NCBI RefSeq assembly: GCF_022539505.1
Contig: NC_061511.1
Location: forward strand, 35,784,620 to 35,848,619
Length of the DNA stretch: 64,000 nt
DNA from: Lolium rigidum
Lineage: Eukaryota > Streptophyta > Magnoliopsida > Poales > Poaceae
Direction of reading: 5' to 3'
Shown here: piece after piece, positions 1 through 11,143 of the stretch
Numbering within the stretch: the first letter of the stretch is position 1
Layout: every line of letters starts with the position of its first letter
Made by a program: the position numbers and the translations under genes
Notes under the pieces: model-generated
Seen by the model: the letters and a program-made list of their open reading frames with translations, nothing else
Told to the model about the DNA's origin: nothing
Database searches by the model: none

Positions 1-745
1 AAAGTAGGGAGCCCGTGAAACATGAGGATTATATGGACCTCCAAACCACGGGTTTATGGGGCCATTGCCTGGGCAGTGCATACCTAGGTCGCGCCGACGG
101 CATATACCAGAAACCCACAAGGCCATCGCACCCAATACCTCAGCAGACAACCGGAGAAGGCTCCAGAACACTGGATGGTTGCCATATTCTGCGTCATGGT
201 AGTGAAGAACAGGGCAACCGGCCATGATCCGCGCTTCAATGTTCGCGTGCTCGTTGGAAGAAGTCCATGGCCATGGGAATGGGATGGGCGTGAGTATGCC
301 AGCATGGCTCTCGCCTCTCTTCTCGCGTCCCGCGTCCGTTCCCGCCCGGCTGCCGGCGTCGATTTTATGCACGCCGACGAGCTTGGGCGGCGCCATCGCG
401 GTCGATGCGTGGGGGTCTGCCAGCACGGCCCTCTTCTTTGTGCATTACGTCGACTACGCCGTGACCGACGTTGGTGCGCGCGTGTCCGCCTGCCTCGATT
501 CCCTACACGCCGACGAGACAAGCGGCGCGGTCGATGCCGTAGCGCGAGTGGTATGTGAATGTGACCGGCCGGTCCGCGACGAAACTGTACTTGATCGTGT
601 GTCCGACGCACCGCGTCGTGGTCATGACGCCCTGCACCGTTTCCGCCGACGGCTCCATGCCGGACTGCTGCGCGCGGGATAGGCGAGCGACGATGAGGTC
701 CTGCGCCGCGTGGATGGCGGTGAGGATGGTTGACTGAGATTCGTC
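1..745 (-). pseudogene. Copy 1 of a four-copy gene family of unknown function (partial)
   Basis: On the minus strand a reading frame runs from about 745 to 480. It holds the family's conserved core, GHTIKYSFVADRPVTFTYH, followed by a Tyr-Gly-Ile-Asp segment, and meets a TAG soon after. The distal block near 100-210 matches the C-terminal part of copies 2-4, with an Asp-Ala-Ala-Glu-Tyr-like stretch and then a hydrophobic helix, but it is out of frame or separated by an unrecognised intron. No ATG corresponds to the start of copy 4; the first usable Met lies inside the frame at Met-Glu-Pro-Ser. The left end leaves the window at base 1. I do not recognise the family. The pattern of two beta-rich halves, a Val-x-x-Tyr-Asp element and a terminal hydrophobic helix faintly recalls DUF3592-type membrane proteins, which is inference only. 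Probably a decayed copy. Confidence 0.5.
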
Positions 746-936
746 AATGGAAGTCCCCTGTCTGTCTCTCTGACAATGGGGGTAATATCTACGTACTATA
801 TATTGTTTGGTGGTTCCGTAGCGAGGAAGGCTCGCAAGTTACAGCCGTCTAATTGCCTCCAGTGCGTGATACACGTTTAGGCCAGAATCGACGCGTTAGA
901 TACACGGCAGCGTGCAGTCAGTCAACTGTCTTCCTT
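745..936 (-). promoter_or_regulatory. Promoter-like 5' flank of gene copy 1
   Basis: This block recurs upstream of all four family copies (compare 20,230-20,430, 46,800-47,045 and 57,030-57,250). It contains a TATA-like AT run at about 790-802, then the shared stretches GAGGAAGGCTCGCAAGTTAC and CGACGCGTTAGATAC. Conservation across copies suggests a core promoter and leader. The LINE at 953 begins just beyond it, so copy 1 has lost contact with its more distal upstream DNA, which resumes at 17,243. Confidence 0.45.
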
Positions 937-952
937 AATTGATCACGGTTAG

Positions 953-1383
953 ATTTGATGAAGAGCGTCGCCGCGAAGAAGACAGACGTGCGGCAGATCA
1001 AGAGCGACTCCGCCAAGAGGAGCGTCGCCGTGTCGAGGAGCGTCGCCGTCTTGATGAAGACCGTCGCCGAGAAGCATCTCGCATCTCTGAGAGGGTGGCT
1101 CGTGAGAGGGCCCTCGAGGACAAGCGGCGCAAGGAGGAAGAGCTGCGCACACGCGACCGCTGGGCGCACCGATCTGAGATGCTGCCTGACGCCTCGTCTC
1201 ACCTGGAGGATCTGAACAGATCCATTGATGTAAGTCTGAACAACTCATCTTCTATTCCACCTCCGATTGCAACTGTAGGATCTGATAGGGGAGATGCCAG
1301 CCTGAATCAACCCCAGTCAGTTTCTAGCCTTAACATCTCTCCAATAGTCACTGCTGTGCCATCCGGTGGGGTCCTCTGTACCT
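953..1383 (+). pseudogene. LINE 1 ORF1, 5' portion (charged coiled coil)
   Basis: The frame read from 939 is very rich in Arg, Glu and Asp, with repeated Glu-Glu-Arg-Arg and Asp-Glu-Asp-Arg-Arg units over roughly its first 65 residues. It would form a long charged helix or coiled coil, as in the N-terminal, RNA-binding/multimerising half of LINE ORF1 proteins. A Ser/Pro-rich linker follows, and the frame is cut by the LTR insertion at 1,384. The first codons lie in the target-site duplication, so the true N-terminus is missing. The sequence continues after 11,144, but in a different frame, implying at least one indel. Confidence 0.75.
1379..1383 (+). repeat. Target-site duplication of the LTR element, left copy
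   Basis: TACCT directly precedes the LTR starting TGATGACCC. The same five bases follow the far LTR at 11,139-11,143. Five-base duplications are standard for LTR retrotransposons. Confidence 0.92.
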
Positions 1384-2780
1384 TGATGACCCACAAGTAT
1401 AGGGGATCGCAACAGTCTTCGAGGGAAGTAAAACCCAATTTATTGATTCGACACAAGGGGAGACAAAGAATACTTGAAAGCCTTAACAGCGGAGTTGTCA
1501 ATTCAGCTGCACCTGGAAACAGACTTGCTCGCAAGAGTTTATCAGTAGTAACAGTTTTATAGCAGTAGTAGTAGTAAAATAACAGCAGCAGAGTAACAAA
1601 GACAGCAGTAGTGATTATAGTAAACAGCATGATTAAAATACTGTAGGCACGGGGACGGATGACGGGCGTTGCATGGATGAGAGAAACTCATGTAACAATC
1701 ATAGCAGGGCATTTGCAGATAATAATAAAACGGTATCCAATTACTAATCAATCAATAGGCATGTGTTCCAATTATAGTCGTACGTGCTCGCAATGAGAAA
1801 CTTGCACAACATCTTTTGTCCTACCAGCCGGTGGCAGCCGGGCCTCAAGGGAAACTATCTGGATATTAAGGTACTCCTTTTAATAGAGTACCGGAGCAAA
1901 GCATTAACACTCCGTGAACACATGTGATCCTCACATCACTACCATCCCCTCCGGTTGTCCCAATTTCTGTCACTTCGGGGCCATTGGTTCCGGACAGACG
2001 ACATGTGTATACAACTTGCAGGTAAGATCATAAACAACGAATATCTTCATGAATCAATAACATGTTCAGATCTGAGATCATGGCACTCGGGCCCTAGTGA
2101 CAAGCATTAAGCATAACAAGTTGCAACAATATCATAAAAGTAACATCTACGGATACTAGGCACTATGCCCTAACAATCTTATGCTATTACATGACCAATC
2201 TCATCCAATCCCTACCATCCCCTTCGGCCTACAGCGGGGAAATTACTCACACATGGATGGGGGAAACATGGCTGGTTGATGGAGAGGCGTTGGCGGTGAT
2301 GGCGGCGATGATCTCCTCCAATTCCCCGTCCCGGCGGAGTGCCAGAACGGAGACTTCTGGCTCCCGAGACGGAGTTTCGCGATGTGGCGGCGTTCTGGAG
2401 GGTTTCCGGCGACTTCGACTTCTCCCCGTGCGTTTTTAGGTCGAGGCCAATAAGTAGTCCGAAGGAGGGCGTCGGAGGCCGGCCGAGGGGGCCACACCAT
2501 AGGGCCGCGCGGGCCCCCTAGGCCGCGCCGCCTTATGTTGTGGGGCCCTCGGGCCTCCACTTGATTTGTCCTTCTGGCTCCGTCGCATTACGGGAAAATA
2601 GGGCCTTCCGTCAAAATCCCGAGGTTTTTCCCGAAAGTTGGATTTACGCACAAAAACGAGACACCGAACGGTTCTGCCGAAAACAGCGTTAGTCCGTGTT
2701 AGTTGCATCCAAAATACACAAATTAGAGGCAAAACAATAGCAAAAGTGTTCGGGAAAGTAGATACGTTTTGGACGTATCA
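1384..2780 (-). repeat. 3' LTR of the Gypsy-type element (left copy)
   Basis: 1,397 bases, starting TGATGACCC and ending ACGTATCA on the plus strand, and matching 9,743-11,138 almost throughout. Differences seen by eye are mostly one- or two-base changes and indels, many at CAG or CTG. No coding function. Confidence 0.93.
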
Positions 2781-2795
2781 ACTCCCCCAAGCTTA
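2781..2795 (-). other. Polypurine tract
   Basis: On the minus strand the bases just before the 3' LTR read AAGCTTGGGGGAGT, a purine-rich run adjoining TGATACG. This is where plus-strand DNA priming is expected. Confidence 0.65.
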
Positions 2796-5258
2796 GCTTA
2801 TTGCTTGTCCTCAAGCAATTCGAGTTAACAATCGAGCGATAAAAGAACTTTCACGAACACATTTGCTCATATGATGTATATATTCTCATGATATGGCTAA
2901 TACTTGAGCAGTTCATAATAAGGTACATGCAAATAAGATCATCTAACAGCTATGTCAATCATGAAGAGATACCAACAATTAATAATAAGCATCATGAATC
3001 ATGTATATAAGCAGGATTGCAATGTTCATAAGAGAGTATGATAAAATGGTATCTCGCTTGCCTGTATTTGATCGGCAAAACATAAATGCCCGGGCACCTC
3101 TGGAGTTCATAGAAAGACTAGAAGTAGTGATTGTCAAAGATAAAAGCATCAAAGCTATACCACAATCAATCATATTTTGAGACAAGCATATTACACTAAG
3201 AATGACAGTTGTGCTCTCAAGAAAGTGCTCAAAGAAAGGATGGAGACACAATATAAAAGTAAAAGATTGACCCTTCGCAGAGGGAAGCAGGGATTAACAT
3301 GCGCTAGAGCTTTTCATTTGTAAAGCAGGAGTAAAATTATTTTGAGAGGTGTTTGTTGTTGTCAACGAATGGTAATGGGTACACCAACTACCTCACCAAC
3401 CGGACTTTCAAGAGCGGCTCCCATGAATTATTTGCATTTTTATGTGGCACTCCTTCCAACCTTTCTTACACAAACCATGGCTAACCGAATCCTCGGGTGC
3501 CTGCCAACAATCACATACCATGAAGGAGTGCCTTTTTAGTTTAGTTTTATTATGATGATGACACTCCCCCAACCTTTGCTTACACAAGCCATGGCTAACC
3601 GAATCCTTCGGGTGCCGTCCAACAATCACAAACCATGGAGGAGTGTCTATTTAAGTTAATTAATTCGGGACTGGGAATCCCATTGCCAGCTCTTTTTGCA
3701 AAATTATTGGATAAGCGGATGTGCCACTAGTCGATATGAGAGTCCGTCAAAAGTAAATGACAAGGTTGAAAGCTAAACACCACATACTTCCTCATGAGCT
3801 ATGAAACATTAACACAAATTGAGAAGCATTTTGAAGGTTTTTAAAGGTAGCGCATGAGAATTTACTTGGAATGGTTTGAAATGCCATGCATAGGTATTTA
3901 TGGTGGACACTTTGGAATAACTTGGTTTTCATGTGTTTGGAGGCACGAGCAGCGTTCCCGCTCAGGTACAAGTGAAGGCTAGCAAAAGACTAGGGAGCGA
4001 CAAATCAAGAGAGCAATGAATCGTCATAATCATGCTTGCGGCAAAATAAATTAACTGAGGCATAAAAGTGATACAAGAACTCGAAGCAATGTAAATCATT
4101 GAGGCTTAATTGACTTTTGTTCAGTCATATGCATGCGTGAGCATGTGCCAAGTCGATATAAATGAATTATTTAGAGGAGGATACCACAATGCCATACTTA
4201 CTTATGAATAAAACAATGCAAGCAAACATCCATGACATGCTACTCATATTAATAAATTGGAGCTAATCATGAGAGATCATGAACTACTAGACTTTCTTAA
4301 ATAACATATACCTCACATGAACCAACTAAGCATGCTCACATGGATGAGTATATGTACAAAAATGAAAAAAAATAGAGTTCATACCAGCCTCTCACCACAA
4401 TCAGATTGTCGTAGATCGTCATTATTGCCTTTTCACTTGTGTAGCTTGGATAATATGAAATGAAAACCACGCTCCAGCCACCGAAGACCATTGAACTCAT
4501 GATGAACTTAACAAACCAAAGAAGAACAGCAAATATTTTTGGTGTTTTCGAGTTTGAGAACAAGAACAAAAGGAAACAAGCAAACAAAGCAAAATCTTTT
4601 TGGGTTTTCTTATAGCAAACTAGCAATAGCAAATAAAGCGAAACAAATGCAAGAAACCAAGATAAACAAATGGTGAAGGGAAACAACAGAAATATTTTTG
4701 GTCTTTTTGTATTTTGGGAAAGAAACAAAGTGAAAGCAAGAAATAGCAAACTAAAAGAAACACAGAAAAGCGAGATGGCAGAAATCTGCCAAAACCTGAC
4801 AGCAGTACAGAAATCGATTTTTACAAAAATCTTACGTTGCTCAGCTCGAAAAGTGTTCAACTAATGAAAGTTAGATAACAACCTGGGGAACCTGCACAAA
4901 AATTGGCAGCTCAAAATAACGTTCTGGCTGTGCGCACGAATTTTTCTAGTAACAGTCCAGAATCTGTTTTCAGGCAGCACTTCCCCAAATATCATCTCCC
5001 TCTCATTATAAAACCACTCAAAGAGACTAAACAAGCATGTACAAGTATCCAGCAACCATAATATGCAAAGAATGAGTGATGCCGGTATACCTCCCCCCAA
5101 GCTTAGGCTTTTGACTCTTCTTGATCACATTATATCACCCTTCTCTCTTGACCCTTGAAAACTTCTGCCACACCAAACTTCTCATAAACTTCATTAGAGG
5201 GGTTAGTACTCAAAAACTTTAATCCACTTTAGTCCTGTAGTGACACATTGCAAGAACT
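2796..5258. other. Non-coding interior of the Gypsy-type element
   Basis: No credible protein is seen here; the open frames are short and of low complexity. The stretch around 4,770-4,990 is a diverged direct repeat of about 6,555-6,790, sharing AATCTGCCAAAAC and ACTAATGAAAGTTG-like blocks. These two segments bracket the foldback element but are much wider than a target-site duplication. Confidence 0.6.
3428..3655. repeat. Two-copy tandem repeat, unit about 115 bp
   Basis: Both units contain CCATGGCTAACCGAATCCT, an ACACTCC/GCACTCC lead-in, and an AACAATCAC tail ending in a GGAGTG box. The copies start near 3,448 and 3,560. The repeat lies in non-coding retrotransposon interior. Confidence 0.7.
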
Positions 5259-5267
5259 CAATAAAAC

Positions 5268-6487
5268 GAGAAAATTGCACAAAACACCACCTTTTACTGT
5301 CTTTGTTGCGCAAAACACCACCTTTACATGTTTGTTGCAGAGATCACCACTTTTTGATGTAATGTGTTGCACAGAGGTCAAAATTTGATATTGGAGTCAG
5401 ATTAAGCTAATTAACTTCAAATTTGACAGCTGGCCCCATAAAACAGAGATGATGTGGCATCCACTATGTCATATGTGTTTCAAACTTTTTTTAAAAAGAA
5501 AATACAATAATTAAAACATTATTAAAGAATAATTTTGGGAAAGTTTGAAACGAATCTAACATATGCCGTCTGAAATTTGTGTCAATTTTTTTTAGATTCG
5601 ATCAGTGTTTGATGAAAGTTTCAAAAAAAATCAAAAAATATGAGAAAATATTCACGTGTATGTTCGAATATTCTATGTTGGCCCACTAAATTTTCGGCAT
5701 GAAAGAACATTTTTTGTGACTTGGGTAAAAAAGATAAAAAAGTGTCTTGTCTGTAATGAAAATATAGCGTCACAATTTGTCTTTTTTACAAGGAACACAA
5801 AATTTTTCTTTCATAACGAAATTTTTATAGGCTAACATAGGATGCCTGGATGAACACGCGAATATTTTTTTAGAATTTTTAAACATTTAAAATATGTTAT
5901 TTTATATTTTTTTCTAATATGTGCAAATGCACATATGAGCCAAAAAGTCATGTCCGAAAAGCTAGCATCAATAATTAGATTCAAACGCTATCGTCTGACC
6001 CTAGATATGTGAATATGAAGGACCTTTAACTTCATCTTCTCCCTGATTTACTTCTCTAAATTATGTCATTATTTTTCAAATTATTCAGGTCATATTGTTT
6101 TAATTGCTAGAATATTTACATTGTTTTTTTTTTGAAAATTTCATCAAATGTTGACCGAATCTAAAAATGTGACAGAAATTTCAGATGGCATGTTAGATTC
6201 GTTTCAAACTTTCCCAGAATTATTCTTTAATATTGTTTTCATTATTGGATTTTCTTTTTAATTTTTTTTGAAAACACACTAGATGACATAGTGGATGCCA
6301 CATCATCTCTATTTTATGGGGCCAGCTGCCAAATTTGAAGTTAATTAGCTTAATTTAACTCCAATATCATATTTGGACCTTTGTGCAACACATTATATCA
6401 AAAGGTGGTGATCTCTGCAACAAACATGTAAATGTGGTGTTTTGCGCAACGAAGACAGCAAATGGTGGTGGTTTGTGCAATTTTCTC
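5268..6487. mobile_element. Foldback (long-TIR) Mutator-like element, non-autonomous
   Basis: The ends are inverted copies of each other: GAGAAAATTGCACAAA at the left and its complement at the right. Inverted similarity continues inward for roughly 370 bases per arm. The element is flanked by a 9 bp direct duplication, CAATAAAAC, at 5,259-5,267 and 6,488-6,496. Nine-base duplications and very long TIRs are typical of the Mutator superfamily. No transposase frame is visible in 1,220 bases, so it depends on another element. RNA crossing it would fold into a long hairpin, a plausible small-RNA source. Confidence 0.9.
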
Positions 6488-6496
6488 CAATAAAAC

Positions 6497-6990
6497 ATTA
6501 GCACAGCTCTCCACGTCTAGAAAGCCTCACTTAAAATCCGCAAGAGACAATGCAAAAAAAAACAGAGACAGAATCTGCCAAAACAGAACAGCCAGTAAAG
6601 ACGAATTTTAAAGAGGTACTTCCGTTGCTCAAATCAGAAAACTCAAAACTAATGAAAGTTGCGTACATATCTGAGGAACACGCACGTAAATTGGCATAAT
6701 TTTCTGAGTTACCTACAGAGAAAACAGCCCAGATTCGTGACAGATAGAAATCTGTTTCTGCGCAGAAATTCAAATCTAGTATCAACCTTCGATTAGAGAC
6801 TTTACTTGGCACAATAATGCAATAAAGTAAAGATACAAATGTATTGCTACAGTAAGTAAAACAAGTGGAGGAAGAAAGAGATGTTGTTTACCTCCTCTAT
6901 GCATATAAAAAGTATTTGTTAACAAGGTTGATCAAGTCTTGCCACCAAATAAATTTTACATAGCATAAGAAGAAATAAACCTTAAATCAA
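6497..6990. other. Non-coding Gypsy interior between foldback element and protease
   Basis: AT-rich, with no supported gene. It contains the second copy of the diverged direct repeat noted at about 4,770-4,990. Confidence 0.5.
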
Positions 6991-7500
6991 TCATGTTACC
7001 TTGAATTGTATTGATATGGATCCAATCACAAGAGTTTGATATTCTTCTTTAGGCTCATATATAGGACAATCAATAGTTCCCACTTTGATAGTTCTCACAT
7101 TAGAAATAGTATTAACTCCACACGCTTTCTCAATCCTCTTGGGGAAATAGACGGTGTGTTCCTTATCATCAACATTGAAAGTAACCTTTCCTTTATTGCA
7201 ATCAATAATAGCCCCTGCGGTGTTAAGAAAAGGTCTCCCAAGAATAATAGACATATTATCATCTTCAGGCATTTCCAACACAACAAAATCAGTTAATATC
7301 AAGCAGTTATTAGTAACTTGAACAGGAACATCCTCACATATACCAACAGGAATAGCAGTAGATTTATCAGCCATTTGCAAAGATATATCAGTAGGTATCA
7401 ACTTATCTAAGTAAAGTCTCTTATAAAGAGAAAAAGGCATAACACTAACACCGGCGCCCAAGTCACATAGAGCAGTTTTAACATAATTATTCTTAATAGA
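6991..7500 (-). pseudogene. Gypsy retropepsin (aspartic protease) domain
   Basis: The minus-strand frame contains a Leu-Gly-Ala-Gly-Val-Ser active-site-like motif near 7,455, where Asp-(Ser/Thr/Leu)-Gly-Ala is expected. It continues with the flap and hydrophobic core typical of Ty3/Gypsy proteases, including an ILGRPFLNTAGAIID stretch. It overlaps the end of the Gag frame in a different register, so a frameshift separates it from Gag. No polymerase domains follow; after 6,991 the sequence is non-coding. The domain would process Gag in a functional relative. Confidence 0.85.
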
Positions 7501-9654
7501 ACAAGGAATAGTAGGTATACCGGGTCGCCCAACTTCTTTGGAACTTTGCCATTGAAAGAGTAATTAGCAAGCATAGTGGAAATTTCCTCATTGGGGATTT
7601 TCCTTTTGTTAGTAACAATATCTTTCATGTACTTTGAATAAGGAGGCAATTTAATAGCATCGATCAAAGGGATTTGCAAGAATAAAGGTTTCATCCAATC
7701 ACAAAATTTATTATAGTGTTCTTCTTCCTTTGATTTTAGTTTCTTAGCAGGAAAAGGCATTTGCTTTTGCACCCAAGGTTCTCTTTCATTACCATGTTTC
7801 TCAGCAATAAAATCTTCTTTAGTATACTTTTTATTTTTAGCATGCTTTTCAGGTTCTTTTTCAACCTCTTCTTTATCAGGAGTATCATTCTTATCATTGT
7901 CTTTATCATGTTCATTACCACTTTCAGTTTCAGCATCAGAAATAGAAATACTATTAGGATCATTAACAGGTTCAGAAGATTCTACAACATTCTTATGTTT
8001 CTTTTTCTTTTTCTCAGATGGAGCTCTAGGTTCAATGCGTTGAGAATCTTGTTCAATTCTTTTGGGATGCCCTTCAGGATATAGAGGATCCTGGGTAGAG
8101 ACACCACCTCTAGTTGTTACTTCATAAGCATGTTTTTCTTTAGCATTATTTCCTAACAAGTCATTTTGCACTTTAGTGAGTTGATCAATTTGAGTTTGAA
8201 CCATATGAAAATGTTTAACAAGCATCTTAACATCATTGGAGGTTCTCTCCACAATATCATGCAATTGACTAATAGCTCGAGAATTTTCCATTAGATGATT
8301 CTCTACTCTCATATTAAAATTTTCTTGCTTAACAATATAATTATCAAACTCATCTAAGCATTGCGCAGGAGGTTTTGAATACGGAATATCTTCCCTAGTA
8401 AAGCGTTGAAGGGAGTTTACCTCAATCATGGATGAAGGGGGATTTATCTCACATATATCTTCTATGGGAGGTAGATTCTTCACATCTTCAGATTTAATAC
8501 CTTTCTCCTTGAGAGACTTCTTGGCTTCCCTCATATCTTCATCATTCAATTTAATTAAACCCCTCTTCTTCAATATTGGCGTTGGAGTTGGTTCGTGCGT
8601 AGTCCAATCATCATGATTCCGGCCTATTTTAGCCAATAATTCTTCAGACTTCGTCCGGAGTTCTTTTCCGAAAACACAATCAGCACAACTATCCAGGTAT
8701 GCCCTAGACTCAATGGTTAGTCAACTATAAAATATATCAAGTAAATCATGCTTTTCCAAATCATGGTCAGGCAGAGCTCTAATAAGAGAGCAAAATCTCG
8801 CCCAAGCCTCAAGCAATTTCTCTCCATCTCCCTGATCAAAATTATAAATTCTCTGCAAAGCAGCATGTTGAGCACTAGCAGGAAAGTATTTACGGAAGAA
8901 AACATTAAGCAATTCTTTTGGACTTTTAATAGAACTAGGTGGCAAACTATTATACCAAGTTTTAGCGTCATCCTTTAATGAGAATGGAAAGATTTTAGCA
9001 ACAAAGTAAGTACGCTTCTTAACATCATCAGAAAACAAGCTACTTAGAGTAGATAACTCAATCATGTGTTCAACGAGCACTTTCTTTTTCAGTACCACAA
9101 AAGGGTGTTTTCTCAACAATAGCTATATGAGATAGATCAAGAGAAAAATCATAATCTTTATCCTTAATGTTTATAGGAGATGTGACAAATTTAGGATCAG
9201 GAGACAGTTTATATCTAACAGCATGTTCTGCAAGCAACTTTTTAATCTTTCTTGCATCAGTAGTAGCATTGCATTTTTCAATAAAATCATCATCAAGTTC
9301 CACATATTCTTCATCAAGATCATCACTAGAGTATTCAACAGACTCAGGTGAATTAACGAGTGTAACAGCATTTTCATTAGGAGTTTCGAGTATTTTCAAT
9401 TTGTCTAGACCTAGCAATTGTAGCATCTAGAAAAGATCCTAACGAACCACTATCATCAAGCACAGCGAAGCATCATCAATATTATAAGAGGAATTTTCAG
9501 ATTCAGCGGAAGTACCAGCATTTGAAGCTTGTGGTGGTGAAACAAGTTTACTTATCACAGATGGTGAATCAAGAGCAGCAGAGGTACTCAGGGTTGTACC
9601 TTTTCTTGTAGTGGATGGTAATATGGCGACCTTAGTATCGCGAGTTTTACCCAT
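7407..9654 (-). pseudogene. Gypsy Gag polyprotein, broken into four frames
   Basis: Translation would begin at an ATG near 9,654 (Met-Gly-Lys-Thr-Arg-Asp). The frame shifts around 9,430 and 9,110 and stops near 8,721, then a long Lys/Glu-rich frame (8,636-7,407) follows. The segment at 9,119-8,721 is the retrotransposon Gag core: FPFSLKDDAKTWYNSLP, then a FFRKYFP motif and an EAWARF motif. The downstream half has a predicted coiled coil and a long run of charged, low-complexity residues. In intact relatives the protein packages element RNA. Several indels break it here, so it is not functional as sequenced. Confidence 0.88.
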
Positions 9655-9712
9655 GATGGAGAATTTGCAGCGAACAATATCAATCCAAGTGAACTTCCAA
9701 ATAAAGCTATGC

Positions 9713-9730
9713 TCCCCGGCAACGGCGCCA
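9713..9730 (-). other. Primer-binding site
   Basis: On the minus strand TGGCGCCGTTGCCGGGGA lies 12 bases inside the 5' LTR. TGGCGCC-type sites next to Gypsy LTRs pair with the 3' end of a host tRNA to prime minus-strand synthesis. Confidence 0.75.
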
Positions 9731-9742
9731 GTAAAATAGTCT

Positions 9743-11138
9743 TGATGACCCACAAGTATAGGGGATCGCAACGAGTCTTCGAGGGAAGTAAAACCCAATT
9801 TATTGATTCGACACAAGGGGAGACAAAGAATACTTGAAAGCCTTAACGACGGAGTTGTCAATTCAGCTGCACTGGAAACAGACTTGCTCGCAAGAGTTTA
9901 TCGAGTAGTAACAGTTTTATAGCAGTAGTAGTAGTAAAATAACAGACGGCGAGTAACAAAGACAGCGAGTAGTGATTATAGTAAACGGCAGGATTAAAAT
10001 ACCGTAGGCACGGGGACGGATGACGGGCGTTGCATGGATGAGAGAAACTCATGTAACAATCATAGCAGGGCATTTGCGAGATAATAATAAAACGGTATCC
10101 AATTACTAATCAATCAATAGGCATGTGTTCCAATTATAGTCGTACGTGCTCGCAATGAGAAACTTGCACAACATCTTTTGTCCTACCAGCCGGTGGCAGC
10201 CGGGCCTCAAGGGAAACTACTGGATATTAAGGTACTCCTTTTAATAGAGTACCGGAGCAAAGCATTAACACTCCGTGAACACATGTGATCCTCACATCAC
10301 TACCATCCCCTCCGGTTGTCCCAATTTCCGTCACTTCGGGGCCATTGGTTCCGGACGGCGACATGTGTATACAACTTGCAGGTAAGATCATAAACAACGA
10401 ATATCTTCATGAATCAATAACATGTTCAGATCTGAGATCATGGCACTCGGGCCCTAGTGACAAGCATTAAGCATAACAAGTTGCAACAATATCATAAAAG
10501 TAACATCTACGGATACTAGGCACTATGCCCTAACAATCTTATGCTATTACATGACCAATCTCATCCAATCCCTACCATCCCCTTCGGCCTACAGCGGGGG
10601 AATTACTCACACATGGATGGGGGAAACATGGCTGGTTGATGGAGAGGCGTTGGCGGTGATGGCGGCGATGATCTCCTCCAATTCCCCGTCCCGGCGGAGT
10701 GCCGAACGGAGACTTCGGCTCCCGAGACGGAGTTTCGCGATGTGGCGACGTTCTGGAGGGTTTCCGGCGACTTCGACTTCTCCCGTGCGTTTTTAGGTCG
10801 AGGCCAATAAGTAGTCCGAAGGAGGGCGTCGGAGGCCGGCCGAGGGGGCCACACCATAGGGCCGCGCGGGCCCCCTAGGCCGCGCCGCCTTATGTTGTGG
10901 GGCCCTCGGGCCTCCACTTGATTTGTCCTTCTGGCTCCGTCGCATTCGGGAAAATAGGGCCTTCCGTCAAAATCCCGAGGTTTTTCCCGAAAGTTGGATT
11001 TCCGCACAAAAACGAGACACCGGAACAGCTTCCGTCGAAAACAGCGTTAGTCCGTGTTAGTTGCATCCAAAATACACAAATTAGAGGCAAAACAATAGCA
11101 AAAGTGTTCGGGAAAGTAGATACGTTTTGGACGTATCA
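9743..11138 (-). repeat. 5' LTR of the Gypsy-type element (right copy)
   Basis: 1,396 bases, a mate to 1,384-2,780 with the same TG...CA ends. It would hold the promoter, reading leftward into Gag. The LTRs are very similar, so the insertion is fairly recent. Confidence 0.93.
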
Positions 11139-11143
11139 TACCT
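11139..11143 (+). repeat. Target-site duplication of the LTR element, right copy
   Basis: TACCT, identical to 1,379-1,383. LINE 1 ORF1 sequence resumes immediately afterwards. Confidence 0.92.

Larger units (their letters stand above)
1384..11138 (-). mobile_element. Non-autonomous Gypsy-type LTR retrotransposon nested in LINE 1
   Basis: Two near-identical LTRs of about 1.4 kb begin TG and end CA and are flanked by TACCT duplications. Element orientation is minus: the primer-binding site lies beside the right LTR and the purine-rich tract beside the left one. The 7 kb interior encodes a Gag and a retropepsin only; I see no reverse transcriptase, RNase H or integrase. The protease-bearing, pol-less arrangement and the LTR opening TGATACGTCCAAAAC fit well-known Triticeae Gypsy families, but I do not assign a family name. 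It must be mobilised in trans. A foldback Mutator-like element sits inside it at 5,268-6,487. Confidence 0.93.

Noticed and set aside
4336..4860. 174-codon minus-strand ORF rich in Phe and Leu
   Set aside because: Generated by A-rich plus-strand runs in the Gypsy non-coding interior. Low-complexity hydrophobic composition, no domain.
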